DNA from: a virus
Length of the DNA stretch: 64,000 nucleotides
Strand: one strand, 5' to 3'
Virus record (IMG/VR): IMGVR_UViG_3300036790_000425
Location: 1 to 64,000 of that record
In this document: positions 23,661-31,434 of the stretch, one piece after another
Position numbering within the stretch: position 1 is the first letter of the stretch
How the letters are laid out: every line of letters starts with the position of its first letter
Made by a program: the position numbers and the translations under genes
Notes under the pieces: generated by a model
What the model saw: the letters and a program-made list of their open reading frames with translations, nothing else
Database searches by the model: none
What the model was told of the DNA's origin: nothing

Positions 23661-23993
23661 GTGAAATCGCTGATCAGAGCGCTGAGCCCTAAACGGGACA
23701 CGAGGGCCGTCGCCGTCGATATGAAGGCCCGCTACCCCCGGTGGAGCCGCCAGTACCGCGCGGTCTACGCCCTGCGCTACGCCGAGAGGCCGCTGGCCGC
23801 CTGGTGGCGCCGGATGACGGCCTGCCCGGACTGCCACGGCACGGGCGTGATCATGTACCGCGAGTGCACCTGCGGCGGCACCTGGATGTCAGGGCACGAG
23901 GCGCACTGCGGCGAGGACCCCTGCCCCTGGCTGTGTGACCTGGTCAGGGACAAGAGCACTGCCGCGCGCATCTGGTCCTGGTGGCTGGCATGA
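23661..23993 (+). CDS. Cys-rich protein with DnaJ-like CxxC
   Basis: 110 residues from GTG 23661, preceded by GGAGGAGG. A basic N-terminal helix is followed by CPDCHGTGVIMYRECTCGGT and HCGEDPCPWLC, giving four to six cysteines for one or two zinc ions. CPDCHGTG resembles one DnaJ-type zinc knuckle. Function unknown. Confidence 0.65.
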   Translation: MKSLIRALSPKRDTRAVAVDMKARYPRWSRQYRAVYALRYAERPLAAWWRRMTACPDCHGTGVIMYRECTCGGTWMSGHEAHCGEDPCPWLCDLVRDKSTAARIWSWWLA

Positions 23994-24223
23994 GCGAGTG
24001 GGTCACTGCTTATCCCGGGACCAGCGCTGAGCTGCCGCCCTGGGATCACCAGTGCCGCGCCCAGACCAGGGGCGTAAACGACGGGGACCGGGTGTACCGC
24101 TGCCCGTGCGGGGCCATCGCCCTGTACGACACCAGCTACTGGTCGTACGTCAACAGGACCAGGACCGGGCGGGGCGAGCAGCCGCCGCGACGTCGATGGT
24201 GGCGCAGGGCTCCTGCGCGTTAG
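23990..24223 (+). CDS. Small zinc-knuckle protein
   Basis: 77 residues from ATG 23990 (ATGA overlap). HQCRAQTRGVNDGDRVYRCP followed by CG gives a C-x(n)-CxC arrangement; the C-terminus is strongly basic (PPRRRWWRRAPAR). Could bind nucleic acid. Confidence 0.6.
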   Translation: MSEWVTAYPGTSAELPPWDHQCRAQTRGVNDGDRVYRCPCGAIALYDTSYWSYVNRTRTGRGEQPPRRRWWRRAPAR

Positions 24224-24263
24224 ACGTACCCGGCAGACTGACATGAGGGGAGAAATGGGATAT

Positions 24264-24638
24264 ATGGCACAGAACGCAGCAGGGTCGGGGGCAGGATCAG
24301 GATCAGGATCAGGGACAGGGACAGGGACAGGTCCCGGGGCAGGGACAGGGCCGGGGGCAGGGAAGGCCGGCGTCCCCCTGTGCGACCAGGTCAGCGGTCC
24401 GCTGGCAGGATCTGACGTCCCGCTCACCGCAGGCATGCTCATCGGGGCCCTCACCGACCGGGCGGATGACCTGCGCCAGGAGGCTCAGCGAGCCTATGAC
24501 CACGCTCGCGCCGCGCGGTCCCGCCGGGCCCGCCGGAAGCTGGAGGAGGCCGGCCACCGGCACATGAGGCAGTCCCTGGAGCTGACCCTGGTGGCCGAGC
24601 GCGTCCAGCTCCTCGCGCTGGAGTCCAGCGATGGCTGA
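24264..24638 (+). CDS. Protein with Gly-Ser/Gly-Thr repeat linker and coiled coil
   Basis: 124 residues from ATG 24264, eleven bases after AGGGGAG; ATG 24243 and 24255 are in-frame alternatives. Residues about 6-33 are a repetitive Gly/Ser/Thr/Pro/Ala tract encoded by a GGATCA/GGGACA-type hexamer repeat. The C-terminal 70 residues form a long charged helix (LTDRADDLRQEAQRAYDHAR...). Looks like a flexible tether on a coiled-coil multimer. Confidence 0.6.
   Translation: MAQNAAGSGAGSGSGSGTGTGTGPGAGTGPGAGKAGVPLCDQVSGPLAGSDVPLTAGMLIGALTDRADDLRQEAQRAYDHARAARSRRARRKLEEAGHRHMRQSLELTLVAERVQLLALESSDG
24283..24363. repeat. GGATCA / GGGACA hexamer tandem repeat
   Basis: Tandem hexamers (GGATCA three times, GGGACA several times, then degenerate) encode alternating Gly-Ser, Gly-Thr and Gly-Ala in the gene at 24264-24638. 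In-frame unit length means slippage alters the linker length only. Confidence 0.8.
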
Positions 24639-25395
24639 GCGCGAGATGCGCATCCGCGACCTGGTCCCCCGCCAGCGGGTGCGGATGTACGGCACCGTCA
24701 TCGAGGTCACCGCGCCCTGGTACGTGACCGGGGACGAGCACGCGATACCCGGCTGGGGCCGGCTGCCGATGATCTGGGACGGCCTGGCCCTCTCCCCGCC
24801 GGAGATGGGCGACGACGTGGTAGTGCTGGCGGGTGAGCAGGGGGACCATGAGGATCTTCAGCGGGCTGCGCGAGCCGGTGACGCGCCGGGAGCTGATGGC
24901 GGTGGCGGTGATGGCCTACGTCTACGCGGCGGTGGCGACCGCGCTGATCGTGCTGATGATCATCCCGGGGATACGCCGGGAGCACCGCCTGGACCGCCGG
25001 CAGCAGCGGCTGGAGCAGCAGCAGCCCTTCCCCGGCGGATACGTGGTGCCAGCACCCCGGGCATCATCCCGGATGAGGCCTCCCTCGCTCCCGGCATCCC
25101 CGGTGACGTCATCTTCGTGCCGGCCGCTGCCCGCTGCTGCGCGCCCGGGTTCACCTGCACCGCATCCTGCGCGTCAGGACCGTGCTCGCGGCTGTGCCAG
25201 TCATGCAGGCGGCTCGCCTGGTCAGGTACCGGCGTGCCGTGCCCGGCCTGCCCCGACCACGGGTGTCCTCCCCGGGTAACCGGCCGGGCTGACCCGGGCG
25301 CAGCCGGCATCGTCGATAACGACCCGGGGCCGCCGCGCATGCCGGCGGTGCTGGCCAGGGTGGCCGCCGTCCTGCGGCTCGGGCGGAAGCCATGA
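24631..25395 (+). CDS. Unknown open frame; 3' part shares frame with a Cys-rich region
   Basis: ATG 24631 (ATGA overlap) opens a sensible beta-rich protein for about 70 residues (RIRDLVPRQRVRMYGTVIEV...). The frame then runs on without a stop through Gly/Ala/Asp-rich sequence that looks like the shadow of the nested gene at 24848, and from about 25045 becomes a convincing Cys-rich domain (PGIIPDEASLAPGIPG, CCAPGFTCTASC, CQSCRR, CPACPDHGC) up to 25395. Either the original stop was lost or one frameshift joins the nested gene to the Cys-rich tail. Confidence 0.45.
   Translation: MAEREMRIRDLVPRQRVRMYGTVIEVTAPWYVTGDEHAIPGWGRLPMIWDGLALSPPEMGDDVVVLAGEQGDHEDLQRAARAGDAPGADGGGGDGLRLRGGGDRADRADDHPGDTPGAPPGPPAAAAGAAAALPRRIRGASTPGIIPDEASLAPGIPGDVIFVPAAARCCAPGFTCTASCASGPCSRLCQSCRRLAWSGTGVPCPACPDHGCPPRVTGRADPGAAGIVDNDPGPPRMPAVLARVAAVLRLGRKP
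24848..25279 (+). CDS. Nested membrane protein, probably frameshifted at its 3' end
   Basis: ATG 24848 has AGGGGG upstream and encodes one transmembrane segment (AVAVMAYVYAAVATALIVLM) and a charged coiled-coil-like stretch (HRLDRRQQRLEQQQ), clearly protein-like up to PFPGGYVV near 25050. Beyond that the frame turns Pro/Ser/Arg-rich, while the -1 frame becomes Cys-rich and plausible up to 25395. A -1 shift at GTGGTGCC would give one protein of about 180 residues: membrane anchor plus zinc-binding tail. Confidence 0.5.
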   Translation: MRIFSGLREPVTRRELMAVAVMAYVYAAVATALIVLMIIPGIRREHRLDRRQQRLEQQQPFPGGYVVPAPRASSRMRPPSLPASPVTSSSCRPLPAAARPGSPAPHPARQDRARGCASHAGGSPGQVPACRARPAPTTGVLPG

Positions 25396-25583
25396 GCGCG
25401 ACCATCCGGAGGCGGCTGACCGCGGCGCTCACCGCCGGGATGGTGCCGGCGTGCATGGTCGCGAGCGTCATCGCCATCCTGTGCGGCGCGGACCTGCCGC
25501 ACGACCTGCTGATCCTGCTCATGATCCTGATCACCCGCTGGTGGGCACTGGACCTGCTGGCCCGCAACCCGAGGAGAGACTGA
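25392..25583 (+). CDS. Small two-helix membrane protein
   Basis: 63 residues from ATG 25392 (ATGA overlap). Basic start MSATIRRRL, hydrophobic TAGMVPACMVASVIAILCGA, then LLILLMILITRWWALDLL. Ends with a basic tail. Unknown role. Confidence 0.65.
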   Translation: MSATIRRRLTAALTAGMVPACMVASVIAILCGADLPHDLLILLMILITRWWALDLLARNPRRD

Positions 25584-25584
25584 G

Positions 25585-26280
25585 ATGCCTGTCGATGATC
25601 ATGAGCCCGTGCCCGAGGTGAGCGTGCCGCTGGTGCACGGTGACGCCACGGCCGCCGGCGTCGTGCGCGACCTGATGGCCCAGTACGGGCTGAGCGAGAT
25701 CCCCGGCCGCAGCGCCGGAGTCCAGGAGCTGCGCGGCTGCCCGGACGGCGGTGCCTGCCACCATGCCTGCCCGGCCGTCTGCTGGCGGGTGGCCAACTGC
25801 GGCCCGCTGTCGGCCGCTCACTACCCGGATGACGAGTGGCCGGCGGAAGTGCTGCGCGAGCACGCCGGGATCGTCGGCGGCCACGGGAATGACTACCCCT
25901 GGGCCCAGGACCTGGACGGCACCTGGCACGGCCGGCCGCCGGGCGACCCCTGGATGACCATCCACGGCGGCCACGTGCCAGGCACCCTGATCCCCGGGCC
26001 GCCGGTCGCCCGCACCAGCTACGCCGGCCCGCAGTGCCGGACGCTGTGCGGCGAGGGCATCCACTCAGTGCACGTGTCGCAGTTTCACCCGGGCGAGCTG
26101 CTGACCGGCCCGGGCGAGAGCCTGTGCCCCTGCGCCGGCCTGGTGCCGGTCGTGCATGCCTGCCCGCCGGACGGCGGGCACCTCATGCCGTGCTGCGGCC
26201 GGACGCCGTTCGAGGCCCTGGCCGACCGCATCACCATCGACCCGGGCCTGGTCACGTGCCCCGGGAAGGGCTCCTCGTGA
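25585..26280 (+). CDS. Cys/His-rich zinc-binding protein
   Basis: 231 residues from ATG 25585 (GAGGAGAGAC upstream). Two Cys-rich parts: GCPDGGACHHACPAVCWRV near residue 51, and HACPPDGGHLMPCCGRTPFE near 190 followed by ITIDPGLVTC. The latter CCGRTPFE...LVTC pattern recurs in Streptomyces phage and plasmid proteins of unknown function. Several metal sites are likely. No enzymatic motif seen. Confidence 0.65.
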   Translation: MPVDDHEPVPEVSVPLVHGDATAAGVVRDLMAQYGLSEIPGRSAGVQELRGCPDGGACHHACPAVCWRVANCGPLSAAHYPDDEWPAEVLREHAGIVGGHGNDYPWAQDLDGTWHGRPPGDPWMTIHGGHVPGTLIPGPPVARTSYAGPQCRTLCGEGIHSVHVSQFHPGELLTGPGESLCPCAGLVPVVHACPPDGGHLMPCCGRTPFEALADRITIDPGLVTCPGKGSS

Positions 26281-26540
26281 AGGTCCTGAGCGGGAAGTAC
26301 CGGGGCCGGGAGGCACGGCTGCACCAGTTCGCCAACGACTGGATCACCGCCGACATCGGGGCTGTTCAGTCGGTCGTGCTCAAGCCGCACATGGTCGAGC
26401 TGAACGGCGATGAGTTCGAGCGCATGCACGAGAGCTACCTGCGGTTCTGCCAGGACGGGCGTGCCGGCGGCCAGTTCTGGAAGCACTGGCGGCTGCTGGC
26501 CAGCGGGCGCCTGGCGCCGCGGCAGCAGGGAAGGTCCTGA
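26277..26540 (+). CDS. Small protein with KOW/SH3-like start
   Basis: 87 residues from GTG 26277 (GTGA overlap). The first 45 residues (VLSGKYRGREARLHQFANDW) have the G-x-Y/F-x-G-x-x-A-x-L pattern of small SH3/KOW-like barrels. The rest is helical. Function unknown; nucleic-acid contact possible. Confidence 0.6.
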   Translation: MKVLSGKYRGREARLHQFANDWITADIGAVQSVVLKPHMVELNGDEFERMHESYLRFCQDGRAGGQFWKHWRLLASGRLAPRQQGRS

Positions 26541-26782
26541 TGGCGCAGGGCGGCCACTACGGGTACGTCGCGGCCGAGGACGGGAGCCTGGGGGCGTTCG
26601 AGCCCGTGCTGATCGTGCGGGCCGGCGACCCGCAGGCGCCGCTGATGGTGCGGATGCACGCCATGCTCGCGCAGTCTGCCGGGGCCGACCCGGTGACCGT
26701 GGAGATGCTGATGGACCGGGCCCGGGAGTTCGAGGACTACCAGGCGCGCTGCGGCATCACGGTGCCGCGCTGGGTCCCCTGA
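26540..26782 (+). CDS. Small protein of unknown function
   Basis: 80 residues; ATG 26540 overlaps the previous stop (TGATG). N-terminal beta hairpins then helix (VRMHAMLAQSAGADPVTVEM). Unrecognised. The 70 bases after its stop hold no recognisable element. Confidence 0.6.
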   Translation: MAQGGHYGYVAAEDGSLGAFEPVLIVRAGDPQAPLMVRMHAMLAQSAGADPVTVEMLMDRAREFEDYQARCGITVPRWVP

Positions 26783-26853
26783 TGGGGCCCTGGACAAGCA
26801 AGCCGGCGCGCCACGGGGGCGTGCTGTAACTACCATCCCGCTGAGGGGGAGAA

Positions 26854-27216
26854 GTGAAAGCGATCATCACGGTCATCGTGGCGGTCCTGGCCATCAGCTA
26901 CACGGGCTGGATCAACTACGGGACGCACGGGGTCATGACGTTCACCGTGGCCTCGAAGGACGACCAGGCCAGCCAGGGCAACGGCCACCAGTACATGATC
27001 TTCACCACGTCCGGGCAGGCGCTGAAGGACACCGACAGCTTCTGGAACGGCAAGCACGACAGCACCCAGGTCTGGCTGGACCTGGCAGTCGGGAAGACCT
27101 ACCGCTGCCCGGTGACCGGCGTGCGGCGCTACTGGCCGACCGCCTACAAGGACATCCTGGACGGCTGCAAGCGCGTCCGCCCCGCCCGGCATGCCCTGAC
27201 GGTTCACCACGGATGA
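26854..27216 (+). CDS. Signal-anchored extracytoplasmic protein, DUF1523-like
   Basis: 120 residues from GTG 26854 with GAGGGGGAG upstream. One N-terminal membrane segment (MKAIITVIVAVLAISYTGWI) and a beta-rich domain (YMIFTTSGQALKDTDSFWNG, VGKTYRCPVTGVRRYW) recalling the DUF1523 family of phage and bacterial membrane-tethered proteins. Two Cys residues could pair outside the cell. Function unknown. Confidence 0.6.
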   Translation: MKAIITVIVAVLAISYTGWINYGTHGVMTFTVASKDDQASQGNGHQYMIFTTSGQALKDTDSFWNGKHDSTQVWLDLAVGKTYRCPVTGVRRYWPTAYKDILDGCKRVRPARHALTVHHG

Positions 27217-27539
27217 GCGAGCGGCAGCACGATCCCCAGGCGCCGCCCCGGCGGCCCTCTGCCGGCCGCAGGGGGTTCCTGGAGGCACGCCTGGCGCCGT
27301 CGGCCAGGGTGTGGCTGCGGGACGCGCACAGGGCCGCTCAGGCTCGCGGGCTGCGGGCCACCGGGCTGAGCATCGGCGCGCTGCTGCTGGGCCTGATGGG
27401 CGCCGCCACCTGGGCCGGCTCGTGGGCCTGGGACGAGCCGCAGGCGGCCTGGCTGGGCGCGTTCTACATGACCATCGCGCTGGCGCTGTGGGGACTGCAC
27501 CTGCGCCGCCCGGGGACAAGGAGGCGGCGCCGTGGGTGA
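27213..27539 (+). CDS. Two-helix membrane protein
   Basis: 108 residues from ATG 27213 (ATGA overlap). Basic N-terminal 45 residues, then two transmembrane segments (TGLSIGALLLGLMGAATWAG, AAWLGAFYMTIALALWGLHL) and an Arg-rich tail. Unknown role. Confidence 0.65.
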   Translation: MSERQHDPQAPPRRPSAGRRGFLEARLAPSARVWLRDAHRAAQARGLRATGLSIGALLLGLMGAATWAGSWAWDEPQAAWLGAFYMTIALALWGLHLRRPGTRRRRRG

Positions 27540-27774
27540 CAGCTGGGCGGTCAGCAGGATGAGCTACCGGATGGGCTACAAGCTGATCACGGGCGAGGAG
27601 ATCATCTTCGCGAAGATCATGACCGGCACCCGGGTCGAGGCCCACAAGGGAGCCCTCCTGGCAGCCGGGGGGCAGGGCTTGCCGGTGCCGACCCACCGGC
27701 TGGTGGACACCGAGGACGGGGTCGTGATGATCGAGCGCGACAAGATCCTCTACCAGTTCATGAGGCTGACGTGA
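27532..27774 (+). CDS. Small SH3/Sm-like protein
   Basis: 80 residues from GTG 27532. GYKLITGEEIIFAKIMTGTR and DGVVMIERDKILYQFM are strands of a small barrel; the LITGEEIIFAKI pattern resembles Sm-like or SH3-like phage proteins. Oligomeric RNA or protein binder is a guess. Confidence 0.6.
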   Translation: MGDSWAVSRMSYRMGYKLITGEEIIFAKIMTGTRVEAHKGALLAAGGQGLPVPTHRLVDTEDGVVMIERDKILYQFMRLT

Positions 27775-28211
27775 ACCAGGCCGCGGCCGAGGCACTCACC
27801 CGGCAGCTGCTGGGCATCCACCTTCCGGCCGGGCTGGAGCCGCTGGAGTGCCCGGCCTGCGGCGGCTGGTGGCACGCCTGCCGCAACCGCGCCGGCGCGG
27901 ACCCGCGCCACGACCGGCTGGCACGCACGATGGCACGGCGCCTGGCACGCGCCGGCGCGCTGTTCCCGCGTGCCGCCGTGCTCGGGCCGGTGCTGGGCAT
28001 CCAGCCCATGTCCGCAGGCGAGGGCGCGCAGCTGGACCGCCTGGCACGGGGCGAGCCGGCCGCGAGCCACCCGTCGGCGTGCGCCAGCCAGCCAGGGTGC
28101 TGGCACGCTAAGGTGCGCCACCGGCACGCCGGCGCGGCCAGCCCCTGCGAGATGCCCGGATGCCCCTGCCTGGACTACGTGAGCCAGGCCGTGCCAGTGA
28201 GGAGCCACTGA
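27771..28211 (+). CDS. Cys/His-rich protein
   Basis: 146 residues from GTG 27771 (GTGA overlap). CPACGGWWHACRNRAGADPR near residue 27 is a zinc knuckle; a second cluster near the end has CWHAKVRHRH and CEMPGCPCLDY. The middle is an Arg/Ala-rich helix. Unrecognised family. Confidence 0.6.
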   Translation: MNQAAAEALTRQLLGIHLPAGLEPLECPACGGWWHACRNRAGADPRHDRLARTMARRLARAGALFPRAAVLGPVLGIQPMSAGEGAQLDRLARGEPAASHPSACASQPGCWHAKVRHRHAGAASPCEMPGCPCLDYVSQAVPVRSH

Positions 28212-28223
28212 TGGCGCGAGCAG

Positions 28224-28412
28224 ATGTCGAGCCCGCCAGGCAGGCAGGCAGGATGGAAGGTCCTGGTCATCTCATCCGTCATGATCGGCAGCAGCTGGCT
28301 GCCGATGATGCCCGCCCGGGCCGGGGAGATCGTGGTCCTGCTGGCCTTCCCCGTGATCGCCTGCGCATGGCGGCTGTTCTGGCTCGCGAGGCACCTCGGC
28401 AGGAACAGGTAG
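28224..28412 (+). CDS. Small membrane protein
   Basis: 62 residues from ATG 28224. Hydrophobic VLVISSVMIGSSWLPMM and EIVVLLAFPVIACAWRLFWL with a basic end. The ribosome site is weak, so the start may be off; ATG 28211 belongs to another, less protein-like frame. Followed directly by an operator-promoter. Confidence 0.5.
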   Translation: MSSPPGRQAGWKVLVISSVMIGSSWLPMMPARAGEIVVLLAFPVIACAWRLFWLARHLGRNR

Positions 28413-28438
28413 CGCGATACAGCTTTTCTTGCTAAGGT
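28410..28438 (+). promoter_or_regulatory. Operator-promoter, copy 7 (leaderless class)
   Basis: -35 TAGCGC (poor), spacer GATACAGCTTTTCTTGC, -10 TAAGGT (28433-28438). The predicted start falls on ATG 28445, seven bases after the -10. Confidence 0.75.
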
Positions 28439-28444
28439 AACTCC

Positions 28445-28681
28445 ATGAGCGAAACGGTCCCCGCCGAGAGCCTGAAGCCCCGCGATGTCATCCTGGTCAG
28501 CCACAAGGGGCGCGACGTCCGCGTCACCATCCTGCGCGACCAGGAAGCCTGCACCGAGCAGGTCGGCCCGCTGGCGGGCGATCCCCGCATCCGGTTCTGG
28601 GCCCGCCGGGAGGACACCGGCCGGGAGGCCTGGATGATCTACGGCCCGGGCGGCGTCGTCCGGCTGGACGAGCGCGCATGA
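28445..28681 (+). CDS. Small beta-rich protein read from a leaderless start
   Basis: 78 residues from ATG 28445 with no ribosome site and no room for a leader after the -10 box. Strand-rich (KPRDVILVSHKGRDVRVTIL). It overlaps the methyltransferase gene (ATGA) and so is co-transcribed with it. Could be a partner or regulator of the methyltransferase; unrecognised. Confidence 0.65.
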   Translation: MSETVPAESLKPRDVILVSHKGRDVRVTILRDQEACTEQVGPLAGDPRIRFWARREDTGREAWMIYGPGGVVRLDERA

Positions 28682-29838
28682 CCTGGGACGTGGTGGACCT
28701 GTTCTCGGGCGCCGGGGGCATGAGCTACGGCTTTCATGCTCACCCTGGCTTCCGGGTGACCGGTGCGGCCGACGCGCAGCTGGGCAAGCCGTCATCGGCA
28801 GCCGGCTCCCTGGGGTGCAATGCCAGCTACGAGCTGAACATGGGCATCACCCCGGTCGAGGCCAACCTCGCGGAGGCTGACCCCGCGGACGTGATAGCTG
28901 CCATGCGGCTGCCCCGGCCGGTGACCGTGCTGACTGCCTGCCCGCCGTGCACGGGCTTCACCCGCACCGTGCCCGGCAATCACCTGCGCGACGACCGGCG
29001 CAACACGCTGGTCGGGCGGGTGGCTGACTACGCGCGCATCCTGGAGCCCGAGATCATCGTGCTGGAGAACGCCCGCGAGCTGTTCCGGGGGAATTTCTCC
29101 GGGCACCTGAACGACCTCACCGCCCGCCTGGGCGGGCTGGGCTACTGGTCACGGTCAGCCGCGGTCATGCTGAGCCGCCACGGCCTGCCGCAGCGCCGCG
29201 AGCGCACCATCGTGATCGCGGTCCGGGACAGCGGAGAGGGCCCGCCCCCGGCCGGGCTGCGGCAGCTGTGGGACGGGCTGGCGCTCAGCGCCGGGGCTAT
29301 CACCGTGCGGCGCGCCCTGGGCAGCCTGGAGGGGCTGGCGGGCGATCCCCTGGACGTGGCCCCGGCCATGACGCCGGAAGTGACTGAGCGCCTGGCCGCG
29401 GTGCCGCATGACGGAGGCAGCTGGGCCAGCCTGCCCGCTGGGCTGATGACCCCGCGGATGCGGAGCCAGGCCGCGGCCGGCCGCTGGGGCAGCCACCCCG
29501 ACATCTACGGCCGGATGTGGTGGGACCGGCCGGCCCCGACGATCAAGCGCGAGTGCAGCCATGTCGGCAACGGCCGCTACGCCCACCCCGAGCTGGACCG
29601 GCTGTGCACGGTACGCGAGATGGCCGTGCTCAACGGCTTCCCGAGGGACTATCGGCTCGCCGGGTCGGTGTCGAACATGTACCGGCACATCGGGGACGCG
29701 GTGCCCCCGATGATCAGCTACCAGCTGGCCGCTGCCTGCCGGTGGATGCTGACCGGCGACCGGCCCCGCGCGGCTGAGCTGATCATGCCCGGCTGCCACC
29801 TGACGGCCGGGGACATCACCGAGGGGAGCACGTCATGA
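28678..29838 (+). CDS. C5-cytosine DNA methyltransferase
   Basis: 386 residues. Ordered motifs of the Dcm family: I DVVDLFSGAGGMSYGF (residues 4-19, SAM binding); IV TACPPCTGF with catalytic Cys near 91 (CPPC in place of the usual PCQ); VI VLENAREL near 129 (ENA for ENV); VIII QRRER near 172; then a target-recognition region and a C-terminal CTVREMAVLNGFP with IGDAVPPMISYQLA (motifs IX-X). It should methylate cytosine C5 in a short site. No restriction enzyme gene lies nearby, so the likely role is protecting phage DNA from host restriction. Transcribed with the small leaderless gene from the operator-promoter at 28410. Confidence 0.9.
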   Translation: MTWDVVDLFSGAGGMSYGFHAHPGFRVTGAADAQLGKPSSAAGSLGCNASYELNMGITPVEANLAEADPADVIAAMRLPRPVTVLTACPPCTGFTRTVPGNHLRDDRRNTLVGRVADYARILEPEIIVLENARELFRGNFSGHLNDLTARLGGLGYWSRSAAVMLSRHGLPQRRERTIVIAVRDSGEGPPPAGLRQLWDGLALSAGAITVRRALGSLEGLAGDPLDVAPAMTPEVTERLAAVPHDGGSWASLPAGLMTPRMRSQAAAGRWGSHPDIYGRMWWDRPAPTIKRECSHVGNGRYAHPELDRLCTVREMAVLNGFPRDYRLAGSVSNMYRHIGDAVPPMISYQLAAACRWMLTGDRPRAAELIMPGCHLTAGDITEGSTS

Positions 29839-30161
29839 CCAGGGTCATCCGGCTGGGCGAGGCCGATCAGGGGCTGCTGGACGCGCTGCTGAAGCTGCTG
29901 CTGTCCCCTGTGCTGCCCGGGGCGCCGGCGCACGCCACCACGGCCGACATCGACGCCTACCTGGACGGCGAGCCGCACCAGTGCGCCCTGTGCGGCGCCA
30001 CGGCGCGCGAGGTCTTCGCGGCCGGGGGCAGCTCGCTGGTGCCCCGGGCATGCTGGCTGGATGTGTGCCGCTCGTGCAGCTCGCGGGTGCGCCGGCTGTT
30101 CGCCTACTGGCCGGGCGACGAGGTCGCCGTGCGGCGAGCGCAGGAGCTGGGCCTGCTGTAG
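29835..30161 (+). CDS. Small zinc-binding protein after the methyltransferase
   Basis: 108 residues from ATG 29835 (ATGA overlap with the methyltransferase). CALCGATAREVF near residue 50 and CWLDVCRSCSSRVRRLF near 75 form a zinc-ribbon-like domain. N-terminal helix (LLDALLKLLLSPVLPG). Unknown role, possibly linked to methylation by coupling only. Confidence 0.6.
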   Translation: MTRVIRLGEADQGLLDALLKLLLSPVLPGAPAHATTADIDAYLDGEPHQCALCGATAREVFAAGGSSLVPRACWLDVCRSCSSRVRRLFAYWPGDEVAVRRAQELGLL

Positions 30162-30190
30162 TTGCTCATTACAGCTTTCCTTGCTAAGAT
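30162..30190 (+). promoter_or_regulatory. Operator-promoter, copy 8
   Basis: -35 TTGCTC (30162-30167), spacer ATTACAGCTTTCCTTGC, -10 TAAGAT (30185-30190). It begins one base after the previous stop. The leader contains GTCTTGCAAGGGAACGAC. Confidence 0.87.
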
Positions 30191-30227
30191 GGGTCTTGCA
30201 AGGGAACGACGAGCCAGGAGGCGCAAG

Positions 30228-30803
30228 ATGGGATCAGTCTTCACGCACCGCGAGCGTGGCATGAGCACCCGGGACTTCTTCCAGCGCGAGCTGAGGGATG
30301 ACATCGAGATCCTGGCCAGCGCTGTGATGGACAGCGTCTTCTACGCGGCAGTCCGGGGTGAGCGCGTCAAGGGCGAGATCACCACGTGGGCCCTGGCTTA
30401 CCCGATCTACCGCGCCAGGGGCTACCACAACTTCGGCTACAAGTGGCAGGACGAGTTCGACGGCCCGAACGCCATCACGGCCCCGGCCCGGGTGCTGGAC
30501 AGGCTAAGCCCGCTGCCCGTGTGCACGCACGGCGACGAGGTGAGCTACTGCGGCACCTGCTCCGCCCGCGACTGGCGGAAGTCCTGCCGGGCGCACGCCG
30601 GGCGCAAGGCCGCAGCTGAGAGCACGCAGGCCGGCACCGTCATCCGCCTGGCCGTCGCGGTCGAGTTCCGCAACGGCCACAAGGGCACCGACTTCGAGCT
30701 GCTCGACACCGTCAAGGGCCACGTCCGCGGCACCGACGGCCGCGTCTACAGCCTCGGCCGCGAGTGGTTCTACCGCGCCTTCGAGATCGTCCCGGCAGCC
30801 TGA
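30228..30803 (+). CDS. Unknown protein with Cys/His cluster
   Basis: 191 residues from ATG 30228 (AGGAGG upstream); sequence in frame before it is promoter and leader. Helical N-terminal half, then CTHGDEVSYCGTCSARDWRK near residue 103 as a probable zinc site, then a beta-rich end (IRLAVAVEFRNGHKGTDFEL). Single-gene transcript between an operator-promoter and a strong hairpin. Unrecognised family. Confidence 0.7.
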   Translation: MGSVFTHRERGMSTRDFFQRELRDDIEILASAVMDSVFYAAVRGERVKGEITTWALAYPIYRARGYHNFGYKWQDEFDGPNAITAPARVLDRLSPLPVCTHGDEVSYCGTCSARDWRKSCRAHAGRKAAAESTQAGTVIRLAVAVEFRNGHKGTDFELLDTVKGHVRGTDGRVYSLGREWFYRAFEIVPAA

Positions 30804-30811
30804 CCGCCTGA

Positions 30812-30844
30812 GTCCGGGGAGGTTGCAGGGGCACCTCCCCGGAC
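30812..30844 (+). terminator. Strong hairpin insulating two operator-promoters
   Basis: GTCCGGGGAGGT / ACCTCCCCGGAC, twelve perfect base pairs with a nine-base loop, ending exactly where the next -35 TTGCGC begins (30845). No T-run. Its position between a stop codon and a promoter suggests a terminator. Confidence 0.7.
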
Positions 30845-30873
30845 TTGCGCATTAGCAAGAAACCCTGTAATGT
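30845..30873 (+). promoter_or_regulatory. Operator-promoter, copy 9
   Basis: -35 TTGCGC (30845-30850), spacer ATTAGCAAGAAACCCTG, -10 TAATGT (30868-30873). Operator inverted relative to copy 11, which has the same -35 and -10. Leader GGTCTTGCAGGAGAACGACA. Confidence 0.9.
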
Positions 30874-30908
30874 AGGTCTTGCAGGAGAACGACAGCGAGG
30901 AGGCCGGG

Positions 30909-31166
30909 ATGGACGAGCACCAGATCCGCACCGCGGACGAGCAGGACTCCCTGGACCGCGCGGTGGCCCGGTGCCCCCACGGCCGCCAGGACCGCGGTCA
31001 CCGCGTGGCCCGCGGCAGCTTCGACTGGCACTACGAGACCTGCACGGCGTGCGGCGGCGAGCGCCCCGAGCACGACGATGACGACAACTGCGGCATCTGC
31101 CAGGCCCGCGATGCGGGCACCGGCCCGGGACACGGCTGGGCCCCGGCCCCGGAGCAGGTCGCCTGA
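30909..31166 (+). CDS. Small Cys/His-rich protein
   Basis: 85 residues from ATG 30909 (GAGGAGG upstream). CPHGRQDRGHRVARGSFDWH, CTACGGERPEHDDDDN and CGICQARD give a likely two-zinc knuckle protein with an acidic centre. Unrecognised. Confidence 0.65.
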   Translation: MDEHQIRTADEQDSLDRAVARCPHGRQDRGHRVARGSFDWHYETCTACGGERPEHDDDDNCGICQARDAGTGPGHGWAPAPEQVA

Positions 31167-31426
31167 TGGGCAAGCTGCTCTGGCTGCGGCCGTCCCTGAC
31201 TGCCGACTACGAGGCAGCCCTCAAGGTGGCCTACCTGGCCTCCCTGCGGGACTACGCCGGCCGGGACACCGACGCCCTGCTGGTACTGCGGGGCCAGGCC
31301 TGCCCGCGGGACCCGGCCACCCTGGACGTCCTCCAGCGAGCCCGGGTGACCGGCATGCTGCGGGCCGTCACCGAGCTGATCGAGCAGTCCGAGCTGGCGC
31401 GGCACGCGGCCGACGCTAACCCCTGA
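31166..31426 (+). CDS. Small helical protein
   Basis: 86 residues; ATG 31166 overlaps the previous stop (TGATG). Mainly helical (LTADYEAALKVAYLASLRDY, GMLRAVTELIEQSELARHA). Unrecognised. Confidence 0.6.
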   Translation: MGKLLWLRPSLTADYEAALKVAYLASLRDYAGRDTDALLVLRGQACPRDPATLDVLQRARVTGMLRAVTELIEQSELARHAADANP

Positions 31427-31434
31427 GGAGAGAC

